Shown in pieces: positions 49,960-60,427 of a stretch of 64,000 bases of DNA (the first letter of the stretch is position 1; every line of letters begins with the position of its first letter). The notes under the pieces are model-generated. The model saw only the letters and a list, made by a program, of their open reading frames with translations. It did not search any database and was not told the origin of the DNA. The stretch spans positions 40,612,001 to 40,676,000 of the forward strand of contig OX485804.1 of NCBI GenBank assembly GCA_950295325.1. Reading direction: 5' to 3'. The position numbers and the translations under genes are program-made. The DNA is from Polytrichum commune (taxonomy: Eukaryota > Streptophyta > Polytrichopsida > Polytrichales > Polytrichaceae).

Positions 49960-51080
49960 TGAAAAGATAGCTAACCCCGTATAAAATACATGTGCATCAC
50001 ACCAAATAAAAAAAGCAGCAAAAACCTCGTTAATATATGTAGATGCGTAAACATCAAGGACAACATCTCCAGGTTTCATCAGTGCCTTGATAAAAGAAAT
50101 TCCAAAGAGTGCGTGCGGGTCTTTCTCATGTGCTCCTCTCCATAGACTCTTTCCCCGCATCAATTGAGTCTTTGATGTGGTGTGCTTGAAAAGATATCGA
50201 GAGACTCCACTTTTGCCGTAGAGAGATTGCTTGATTCGTTGGAACATATTATGGGCATGGCTCTAAATGGAAGAACATCGTAACTCAAAAATGCCAAGTC
50301 TATAACTGCTGTGAATCCCTTAGCAAAAATCACATTTTCTTATTCATGCTATTCGACAAAGACTATATACTACATATCAACAATCTAACACTCTCCAAGG
50401 TTTTGAAAACATCTATGTGCTATAAGTTTAGTGTTTATTGGCAACTCATTCATGGCCCATCAATCCTTTGCTAAGGTAAAACCATAAGATACAACATATG
50501 TCCTCACGTCACCTCTACCTATTTTAGACTCATAAAGATATATAATCAAAGGAGCATCATATGGGAGGTAGCCATTAGCAAACTCAAACAAGGCTTCAAT
50601 GTCTTTCAAATTATGACATTTCCATGTAGAAATTGCACATGGAGGAGAGGAAAATAAAAAACTGGGAAACCCTTTAGCAAATCTACAAGAATTAAAACAA
50701 ATCTACTGAAATCACAAATGCCGGAGGATACTCGAGTCTTGCAACCTTGACTAGCATGCATAAACAATTCCCATAGTTTAAATACCAATGTGTTAATCAC
50801 ATAATGCAATCAATCATATTAGAAGACCATCTATTTCACTATATAAAAATATTTTTGAGAATACAAACTAACGTTATCAACAAATTCAAATGTTAAAATT
50901 AACAAAGGATCGTTGGATCCTGCATTCTCCAACATATTGACAATTGAGTCAATTTCCGCATAATAAAATATGATTGTGGATGTTGGATCCAACAACATCT
51001 TCTACCAACATCATCATATGTGATTGAAGAACCAAAGATGAAGGAGTTGAAACTCAAAGGATTTGGGAATTGTATCTTTG
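49960..51080 (-). pseudogene. Degenerate gene with a DNA-methylase-like motif
   Basis: Minus-strand fragments keep protein character across stops and frameshifts. In reading order: about 51050-50860 (MLENAGSNDPLLILTFEFVD), about 50650-50480 (IEALFEFANGYLPYDAPLII, then YESKIGRGDVRTYVVSYG), about 50350-50260 (NVIFAKGFTAVIDLAFLSYD) and 50247-50029 (GAHEKDPHALFGISFIKALM, then KPGDVVLDVYAST). The last piece resembles motif I of N4/N6-type DNA methylases (KP..L...li.a...pGD.VLDpFaGSGT). The Gly-rich loop is altered to YAST and the frame then runs into non-coding sequence. Several in-frame stops (for example in the block near 50330-50450) show it is dead as it stands. The assignment rests on one motif and is tentative; an unrelated SAM-dependent methyltransferase is the main alternative. 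Confidence 0.35.
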
Positions 51081-51342
51081 TGTATGTGTACACACATACA
51101 CGCATACATTAATATACATGTGAGAATATGTTTAAGACTAGTGTTTGAGCAAGGTCATGTCTACCTTATACCTACATGTGAGATTACCCTCATGAAATTT
51201 TATTGATTTTGACGTAGATAATGACAAGAAGTGTATCAACACTCATTCAACTCATTACGTATTCGGTCACAAATGGGAGACAAATACGCAAAGGGAAGAC
51301 AATAAATGTGATGAATACGGAGCGAGAAATCTTCTATATATG

Positions 51343-52809
51343 GGGCTACTTTACACTACAGTGGAGAAGTGTACTGGTCGGTCAACAAGTTTAGCCCAAG
51401 ACATGGTTATTTGAGGTGAGGGATGGTATGTCAGAGAAGATGAAAAGACAATAAAATAATGCCTTAAGAAGTCTTGACCGGATGTAGCGTAACCACCTAG
51501 AGGACAAGTCCACCGGACAACTTCACAAAATGGTCATAGTAGAAACCTTACCCCCTAAATGATCATTGTGTTGATATTTAAAAAATATGTATATATTGAT
51601 CAAAAAATAAAATGTACATAGCAATGTTTCCGAACTTATTTCATGACAATAATTTATTTGAAAATGTTCCACCTCTATAATACATCCAAATTAAAGTACA
51701 TAAGTAGGTAAAATTATCTTCTTATTGATTTTTAAAGAAATTACATGTTGGTATAGTCCAATCTCGTTAATACGACACCCTTGACACAACACATTTTTGC
51801 AAGACCAACTTTTTTAAGTTCATAACTCTCTTTTTTATACGACTACAACACTCAATAATGCGACATTTAGAATCTCCTTTTTGTCATATTAAAGAGGTAG
51901 TTAATGCTAGAAATCCTTTCATCTATATTATGTACATCTAAAATAAATCCATTTTCACTTGGGAAACTTGGGAACTTCACTTATTGTTGGGAACTAAATG
52001 ATAATTAGGGTTATTATTGTAGAATGGACTTGGTTAGAGTTAGAGTGGCCTCTGGCCTAGTATGTTGCATTGTACACGGGGTGATATAATATCACTAGTA
52101 TCTTGATGCTAAACGTCATGCATTATTATTGTCTAGTTTTTTATTAGAGAATTCTTTATATTTTGGTGTTGATGAAATTATTAGTTTCCAAAAGTTAGTT
52201 GGGAATTTAGACAAGATGATAGTTGCTAACTTGGGTAGGCAACACTAAAGATCTTTGGACTCCTATTTCCAAAGTTCTTGAGAATATTTGTATTTGTTTG
52301 GAGTTATAAGTTATTATTTCATACCATAGATATTGCTTAAACTTGTTGTGTATAATTTTAAGCTCATGTTACTTATGTTTTTGTATTCCCTCAATAATAC
52401 AACAACTTTATGCCATTTGTCATATTATAGTGAAGACGACACCTCAATAATACGACCTTTTTGTGTATTTCCCAAAAGTGTCCTACTAAAGAGGGAGAAC
52501 AATAGTGCAAAGACTTCTATAAGGAAAAAACATTTTATTGAAGTCGGAGTTCTCCGGAGGCCAAGTTTCTTGTCCAAGGCTTTGAGGTTGCCCAAGAAAC
52601 TTTACCTCCGGAGAACTCCCCTTTGAAAAAATGTCGCCACGTTGGCAAGTGTGTCATTATTTCATCCATGTACAAAGTTCTCCACCAAAGGACTCTTGGC
52701 TGTAGTGTAAACCACCACCAGACAAGAGTGTCACTCTCAGCCAATCAAATTTCAGAATTCCCCTAGACTTCATGACTGGAGGACTTCTCCACCGTAATGT
52801 AAAGCGGCC
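51343..52809. mobile_element. PIF/Harbinger-like MITE, family B, enlarged copy
   Basis: The right end is CTTCTCCACCGTA..GTAAAGCGGCCC followed by TAA; the left end is a weaker GGGCTACTTTACACTACAGTGG without a clean TAA. It is the inverted counterpart of the element at 59486-60424. Its outer parts (about 51343-51560 and 52520-52809) align with that element and about 960 bp of the middle do not. A hairpin-forming block near 52545-52625 is shared. Confidence 0.6.
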
Positions 52810-53718
52810 CTAAGACAACTGCAATTCACTTCAAGTAGGGTTCCATATCCATCCATAGGTCCCATACCCCCCCCCTTCCCTTCTTTTCTTGGAGCCCGTT
52901 GTTGACCATGAAAGCAAAAGGCTAAATCCTCCATGACTTCAAATAGAGTTTATTATAGACCAATCCTCATTTCTACTTATTTTGCCACATAAAATGATAT
53001 ATAGTCTCTACCAACCCAAAGTGCAGAAGGCTTTTGTCAATTAAAAAGAAGAATCGGTCAAAGGGCTTAGAGTAGGCACCATACACCCCACAAGCCACAT
53101 GAATGTGTTTATTTGTGAAACATCTACGGTGGATGGACCTTAAATGGTTACATTTCCCGACCTGCCTGCTTCTCTTAGATTAAGGAACACGTGACTATCA
53201 TAAGATGGTTATCAAATACAAACCGAGGCCATGGTCACTTTCCTCGTTAATTTTGGAGCTCGTATGAAAATCTTATTCATTATCAAAGTAACTATTCTCG
53301 TGCTCATCGAATGGTCATCTAGGTGCTCCAATTATGTTGATTATTGAATTTAAAGTGGTTGTCATACTTTGAGCACGTAGTCTGGTTTTTTTTAAACACA
53401 TATGTGTGTCTTTTTGCTATCTGTTCTTGGAGCCATACCTAACCAAATATTACTCAAAACCACGTGTCCAATTAAAGCAAGTCACTAAATCAAGCATGCA
53501 TGCTATATAAGGAATGTGATCCTATTGTGGGCACTTCCAACTCTACAAATTATTTGATAGTTGGATTTGCATGAGAATTGTCTCATATGGTTAACTTCTA
53601 GAAATTACAAAGATTGTCGTTTCAAACTTTCATAATCATAGTTGAGATGAAAAAGTTATGAGCGGACAAAGTAGGGATTCTTGGGTGCAATGGGCCGGGA
53701 CGGCATGGATCAGACTAC

Positions 53719-53749
<31 letters not shown>

Positions 53750-54559
53750 TTATAATTAATGTAAATTTTACAAATTGAAGAATCGATTGCAAGAGAGGAA
53801 CCAACATACAACCACCTTGGGAGAACCAGCGCAAGCCGAGGGGAACTCAAAAAATAATGCTCATATGGGGTCTAACCATCCAAGGGGTCAAACTAGTTAT
53901 GAATATGTAGAAGGTTTGGATATGGACTTATGTGATCACTGTCCAAGTTTAGTGGGCACTCGTATTTAAGTGATGTATGAAATTTCTTGTAAGGGTTTGT
54001 ACTTATAAAAAATTTACCATAAAGACACATATTATGATGAGATAGGACGATGTACTTAGATATAGATACCATTGTAAGTTCAATACTTAACAAAATTGAG
54101 AGGACTTGTGTGATTGTTCAATAACTTTCACTTTGAAAATCGTATGACTTTAAGATGTCAACTCCAATTTTTGAATCTTGAAATAACAATGTTTGTGATT
54201 CTCGATTAATGATTTGGTGAGACAATTCCAATGACCAACATCGTCCGTGGAGTTGAAAGTGCCCAAAATAGGGGCCACAAACTTTACTCATAGGATTTGT
54301 TGAATTTCGCCACAAAGTATATCTTGCTATCTCAAATATGTCTTTAACATTGGGATTTAATTCATATGACATCCATGTGGTGAAATGTTAAGTTGGATAC
54401 TTGGATCATCATAACTAAATTTGAAGCAAGATTTGCAAATATAGGAAGATGTTTGAATTTATACTTAAGTTGTTGAGTGAGCTTCACAAAACTTACACAA
54501 TAGTCATATGACCCACATACATAAATACCACATCCTTTAAAAAATGCCAAAACATTTCA
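52810..54559. other. Intergenic AT-rich DNA with a dispersed repeat
   Basis: A TTTTA-rich low-complexity run lies near 53722-53752. The block 54010-54300 is related to 8360-8650. No gene was supported. Confidence 0.5.
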
Positions 54560-55462
54560 ACAAAAATACTTTAAATATTGCCATACACAACATTACTTAA
54601 ACCAAGAGCTCCCTCACCTAACCAAACATGCCCAACTGCTTTGAGCATACCACATCCTACACATTATATGCACCCTAATAGTCTCCTTAACCCCCATACC
54701 AACACAATGCAACACCACCTTTCAAAATGTATTCCGTGCACGTAGTTTCAGTACATGAAGAAGATTACACAATCTCCCACCCCCATTCCAATCACTCACC
54801 ACCACCTACACACCATAACAACTCCCATAAGAACTATATGATCATATCAAACTCAACATCTCACACAACACCGACCCCTCACGATTAACACTCCAGAAAC
54901 TATTCCCGGCTATTCCATAGAACTCATAAAATAATCCCTCAAAACTCTACAAGCAATACTTAATTTCTCACATAAATCACACCAAACCCAAGCTCAAACA
55001 CAATATCAATATCAAATCAATATATATAAATATACCCAAAACCCATCACATGCCTCACGTGGAACAATGGGCATGTGAGGACAAGCCTTCAAGACATCCA
55101 TTATAAATGGTATCCCATCTTCACTTCTATTCATACATGAAATAAAAATCCCCAAAGATAAACCCACAAGATATATAGATATGCAATTTTCACCACGTAC
55201 AATTATTTACAACAACACATTGGATGCACTCATATGCATTAGGTGCCCTTACATACAATACGCTCCAACAAGAGAAGGATCAAATATTATAATACATAAA
55301 TTAATCGTCTTCTCTGGTAACATCACCAAAATAACAACTCCTATGGAACCTACCCCTTAACTACAAACTATTACAATAGCCAATAAACCTCTCACCTTCA
55401 TAGTATTAATCCACATATATATATGCCAACATACGAAGAAGACATACAATTAATCTTTGATA

Positions 55463-56027
55463 CTCCCTCCGTTTCATATCAAAAGTTACGTTTCACTAAA
55501 TATGTGGGATTAAGGTCATTTTTTGCATTTTTAGCACGAAATTGTGTGCGTTGTATTGCTCTCACTAAGCACTTTCCGGTGAGCTAGGGGTGTCCAAAAA
55601 AAAAATCAATTTTTTTTTAACGCCAATTTCATTGGAAGCCCGTCATTTTGGGCGGATGGCACCGAAGCTCATTTGCTAATGAGTAGTGAGGTTGAGACTC
55701 GTGCTCCTTAAGGTTTGTGTTTAGGGTTAGGGTTTTTGAGAAGAAACGGCATGGCGATGTCCATTTCTGATGAAATCGATGTTGACGGTGATGCTCACGG
55801 AGTGGAGATGGAGCCCAATGTGAACAACAAGAAAAAGCATATCAATTGTTAAATAAGTGTAAATTGTTAGTTGATTGACTTGGTAGTTCATCAGCAACAA
55901 CATTTACATTGTTTATAGCAACATTCCAATTCGTTTGACGAAGTTTGAAAGAAATTTCACCAAACGTATCTTTTGTTTCGTAACGCAAATTATGTCCAAA
56001 CGTAACTTTTGATATGAACGGAGGGAG
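55463..56027. mobile_element. Stowaway-like (Tc1/mariner) MITE
   Basis: A 565-bp element with TIRs CTCCCTCCGTTTCATATC...GATATGAACGGAGGGAG, the classical plant Stowaway terminus, flanked by TA on both sides (55461-55462 and 56028-56029). The TIR similarity extends about 30 bp (AAAAGTTACGTTT against AAACGTAACTTTT). It is larger than most Stowaway elements and keeps a short ORF at 55751-55852. Confidence 0.9.
55751..55852 (+). pseudogene. Short ORF inside the Stowaway MITE, possible transposase N-terminus
   Basis: A 33-codon ORF (MAMSISDEIDVDGD... ...NNKKKHINC) with an acidic start and a basic NNKKKH end. Plant mariner-like transposases often begin with an acidic stretch leading to a basic K/R-rich motif before the helix-turn-helix. 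This could be the leftover N-terminus of the parental transposase after internal deletion. The similarity is short and tentative. Confidence 0.3.
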
Positions 56028-57183
56028 TAGTCAACAAACAATTAAATAAACCCTTACTATCCATTCAACACACTTCCTGGTTCTTAAAGGGGACTTTAAC
56101 CGTGGCATATTCCTCATAGGATGCCATAACCAACACTCTTTAACTCAACCAACCAACGAGGACAAAGAATGACAAACTTTTACATCCAACCTCCTCTTCA
56201 AATCAATCCGAACACATCAAGACAAGGGGACCTGACTATACCCAAACTAGTTTCATAGACATGTTTTATACCCCAAACACCCACTCAATGCACGAAGTAT
56301 GTCGTACCAACACACAATTATACCTCAATTTGGACTAATTCCCAGTAACCCTCCACCTCTCATCCCAATTCGCAGTCCGCAAAGCTCTTGCAACACCAAC
56401 CAACACAATCCCCTACTTCATATATCCCATATCTCTTACTAAATTCAATGAACTAAACTTCATCAACATCCAACAACTTACCAAACTACTATAAAGATCC
56501 ATTCCCCTCACCCCCAAAAAATGGACAAAAGCACAAAAAATAATACAAACCAACATAAGTTCAATGTGCCAAACAAACATGTGTTGCACCTCCACCTCTC
56601 TCCCTTATCCCACAAACAAAACTTCAAGGGGCTTTATACCCCGTAAACTACAAAAACAAGGGGAAAACAATTCAACACCTACTACCTTGTAAAAAAGGCC
56701 ATCGGAGCTACCACATTCCCAATACCCCCTAATTGGCATCTTAAATCATAAATTCAAGAAATAAAAAACCCCTGCAACATAAATCCACATCCATCACTTA
56801 TGACCCACTAGAAAAACGAATTTGGTTGGACAACATAGTTAATATAGCAAAAAGTGCCAAGGCGGAACCCCATAAAATAACCACTACACAAACCTCCCAA
56901 ACTTGTAGAAGAACAATAAAAATGTATAGAGCTCCATTAAACACAAAACCAAAATGATTCACAAAATAATTTTCAATCATCAACACTCCATACAACTCAA
57001 TTGTCTCGTGAATAAATATGGAAACTTAACCACACATCTAGATGCCATTGCAAATGTCATCTACTCCACACAAACAATTAATTCCAAAGACAAGCCTCCC
57101 TATGCTCAGACCCGACATACCACCCGTCGTGATGCATGTGTGTCATCCACCAATACCTATGGCAAATGGAAGACAATTTCTTA

Positions 57184-57540
57184 GAGAGAGAAACTCCGGT
57201 CTACAAGGGGCCGGCGTGAATAAAGTGTCCGTTCGTAATGCCAATGAACCCGATGGCCACTGGACAAGGGGACACTGGGACAATACTACTCTCCCCTTTC
57301 GAGGATGGACACTATAGTGACACACTATACTAGTTCCTAGCTAGCCACTAGTGCCTTGAAGATACCGGACATGGTATCCCCCCAAAGGGCTTTGAGGTAC
57401 CCATACAACAAGGTCCAAGGACCCCCCACCATAGTTGGGTGGACTAAGGTGGTGAGCACCACGCCGGCATGGGGAATAGAACCCACAACCTCCTCATTGG
57501 GGGCCATGAGCCTAACCACCAAGCCAAGGCCCGTGGTGCT
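57184..57540 (-). mobile_element. tRNA-derived SINE with 12-bp target duplication
   Basis: A 357-bp insertion bounded by exact direct repeats GACAATTTCTTA at 57172-57183 and 57541-57552. Read on the minus strand it starts with a tRNA-like head: an A-box-like TGGCTTGGTGGTTAGGC and a B-box-like GGTTCTATTCC (57473-57483), with tRNA-like spacing. The body is unrelated and the 3' end is pyrimidine-rich (TTTCTCTC), not poly(A). This is the structure of a Pol III-transcribed SINE mobilised by a LINE. Confidence 0.8.
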
Positions 57541-57649
57541 GACAATTTCTTACTAGAGAAAAAAACCTCCTCCACACTCCCTCCACTAGCCACATCATTC
57601 ATTATAATTGTATATGGCATATGCCTCCAAAATCTATCCAAATGCAAAT

Positions 57650-58180
57650 TCCGCGAACTAGATAGTATCCCCAATGATATCATAAAAGCCCTACCAAACA
57701 ACTTCCACAACATGATGTACTTACCCATTCCTCCTACAATGTTACCACCAGAAAACAATACCTAGCAAATAGAAACATAACATCACCATACTACACCATC
57801 AAAATGATAACCCCACAATTGTCACATACTACAGACCTAGAGCCCTCGCATGCACCATCTACAAAAAATTTATGAGCACACCCACCTCCATCATCGCCAT
57901 ATTTGGTGAACAACATAAAACCCTCCACCACAACCAAAAAAACCTTAGACCCATGAGAGATACAGCTAGACAAATTCAAGCAATCGTCGCCGCCTTAGAA
58001 GACACCAAATTCATAACCAAAGATATCTATATGACTTAGATAGATTTAATAAATACATTTGGCTCCATAGACCACCCTAGATTACTAGCCATAATGGAAA
58101 TCCTTGGATGTCCATTAGAGGCCATCGAACTAGTGGGCAATATCTATGTAGAATCAATCACCTCCTTCTGAAGATTGCAC
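57650..58180 (+). pseudogene. Decayed non-LTR reverse transcriptase
   Basis: Plus-strand remnants follow reverse-transcriptase order: LDSIPNDIIKALPNNF (57658-57705), YYRPRALACTIYKKF (about 57827-57871), a block ending in TARQIQAIVAALED, then IDLINTFGSIDHPRLLAIME with LGCPLEAIELVGNIYVES (about 58040-58160). A TAG at 58037-58039 and frameshifts break the frame, and the catalytic ADD segment was not found downstream. It is a family distinct from the LINE at 34-41 kb (different YRP and FGSIDH motifs). The upstream part of the same element is interrupted by the SINE. Confidence 0.7.
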
Positions 58181-58297
58181 AAACACACGCGTACTCGACA
58201 TTAAAGAATTACAAAATAAATACCATACCAAATATAGAAAATTAAAAAGTGTACTTTTACAAGCCACTGCTGTCTTCCCACCAAACACATATTACAC

Positions 58298-58340
58298 ACC
58301 ACCCCCACCACCCCCACCACCCCCACCACCCCCACCACCT
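58298..58340. repeat. (CCACCCCCA)-type low-complexity run
   Basis: About five CACCCCCAC-type units in the G-poor region. Confidence 0.85.
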
Positions 58341-59081
58341 CACACAACCCCAAACTCTACCTCGCACCCAAGACATAACACAACCATGCAACCCCTAGGC
58401 ACCCCCAACTCATACATCTCTAGCTTTAAATTCATGCACAAAAAAGACAAATGAGAAGCCAAACAACATACACATAAATTTCATTGCCATTGGCAAATCC
58501 CACACACCAATCACTCCAAATGGATCACACAAACACAACTTTTCAGCCATGCACATGCTATCTACTAAGATGTAAATGTTTAGCTCCACTTAGACCCGAT
58601 ATATATATTATGCATCTTAGGAGCCCCACCTACATATAGACCACCCTTCACACCCTGCCCAAATCTCAAAGTACAAATAAATGAATTCACAAATTATAAT
58701 GATAGAGTCCCCATGGAAGCCACCAACCAAAAATTGATAATTACACCATTCTCAACAAACTCCTATCCCAACTAGGATGGATTATGCTACCACCCATTAT
58801 AATCACGGCAATAATAAGGGACGCTATACATACAACAACTGTTAAACTCCTCCAAGACCTACAAATCCCCAACTCCAAAATCCATCAACTAATGGAATCC
58901 TTCTCCTAAATTGCTATAAGGTACTTGACACACATAATCCTAAACAAAAAGTAATTAGAAAATAAATAAGCCCATGTCTCATTTGACTAACCATAGTTAT
59001 TAACTTTGAAACCCAAAACTAACATAAATCACATAGCCCTAACAGTAACCACACGGTCCACTTATGAAAATAAGCACTAAG

Positions 59082-59099
59082 CCCCCCCCCCCCCCCCCC
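59082..59099. repeat. Poly(C) tract, 18 bases
   Basis: Uninterrupted C run at the right end of the G-poor region. Confidence 0.9.
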
Positions 59100-59485
59100 T
59101 GCAACTCATGCTCATGTGGACACAAGAGGGAGGCATGAACGGACATCACATGTCATCACATGTCAGAGTAAAAGACGATGACGTTCCTTTATCTTTATCT
59201 TTTCTTTCTTGCTTTTTAAAGATTAAATTGAAATAATGAAATGTTTTTGGACATGTTAAGGGGCTCAAGTGCTCAAGATGCTCGTTATAGGTGTTTCCAT
59301 GGTGTTCCCACCTTTAATTTGTGTTACTAAGTTTGAAACTTATTATATATTGATAAACTTAAAGCATCTGACGTAATTGGCATACGGGCATCATATAGGT
59401 TAGGGATGTTAATATTTGTATGTTGCTTACTAACTTACACTTGGCCATCTCAATTGTGCATACTTTACATGTTGCGACCTATTAA

Positions 59486-60424
59486 GGGCCGCTTTACACT
59501 ACGGTGGAGAAGTCCACCGGACATGAATTCTAGGGGAATCTGAAATTTGATTGGCCGAGAGTGACACTCTTGTCCGGTGGTGGTTTACACTACGGCCAAG
59601 AGTCTTTTGGTGGAGAACTTTGTACATGGATGAAAAAATGACATGGCTGCCAATGTGGCGACACTTTTTTGAAGGGGAGTTCTCCGAAGGTCAAGTTTCT
59701 TGGGCAACCTCAAACCCTCGGACAAGAAACTTGGCCTTTGGGGAACTCCAACTTGAAGGGAGAGAAATTAAAGAGGATGAATAAGAGTAATGTGTATATT
59801 ATATAGTGGAGAAGAGTAGTGCTTCCTACAATGTATATGAGATTTCCCCTCTTCACTCCTAAAAGACCAAAACTATGTTCTCCAATGACCCCTCAAAATT
59901 TGCCTTACAAGTACAAAGAGCAAAACCGGGGAAAAAAATACATGACATTTAATTTCCAACCGTAGGAACTTGTTTTGGATTCTTGAACACATCTATGGAA
60001 TTCTTTTGGAATTTTTTTACCGCATGGATTAGAAGATTATAACAATTAAAGTGAATACAATTACATTTTTGGACCCTTTTTTACAAGGTCATGAAAGAAG
60101 TTCTAAAACACTGTCATATACATTTTTTTTTCAATACCATTTTTTAAGATTTCAATACAATGGTCCTTTAAGGGATAAGGTTTCTACTATGGCCGGCTAT
60201 GACCATTTTGTGAAGTTATCCGGTGGACTACTTCTCGTGGTGACGTTGTCTAATACACTTCTCCTCTAGGTGGTTACACTACGGCCGGTCAAGACTTCTT
60301 AAAGGATTTTTTTTGTTGTCCTTTCCTCTTCTCCATCATATCATCCCTAGCCTTAAATAACCATGTCTTGGGCTAATATTCTTGACCGACCAGTGCATTT
60401 CTCCACCGTAGTGTAAAGTGGCCC
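59486..60424. mobile_element. PIF/Harbinger-like MITE, family B
   Basis: A 939-bp element starting GGGCCGCTTTACACTACGG and ending CCGTAGTGTAAAGTGGCCC, flanked by TAA at 59483-59485 and 60425-60427. Internal copies of the TTACACTACGG motif occur near 59582 and 60265. A hairpin block (GGGGAGTTCTCCGAAGG...CCTTTGGGGAACTCC, 59677-59750) matches the copy at 52.5 kb. A 77-codon frame at 59551-59784 mirrors a frame in the other copy but has no known domain. Confidence 0.75.
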
Positions 60425-60427
60425 TAA

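Larger units (their letters stand above)
54560..59080 (+). mobile_element. Strand-skewed region built around a decayed non-LTR retroelement
   Basis: The plus strand here is rich in A and C and conspicuously poor in G. It contains reverse-transcriptase remnants (57650-58180), a nested Stowaway MITE (55463-56027), a nested SINE (57184-57540) and a CCACCCCCA-type repeat (about 58300-58340). The limits are those of the compositional skew, not of recognised termini. An 18-base C tract at 59082-59099 marks the right end. Confidence 0.45.

Noticed and set aside
59551-59784. 77-codon ORF conserved in both family B MITE copies
   Set aside because: The two copies are related at the DNA level over their length, so a shared frame is expected without protein selection.
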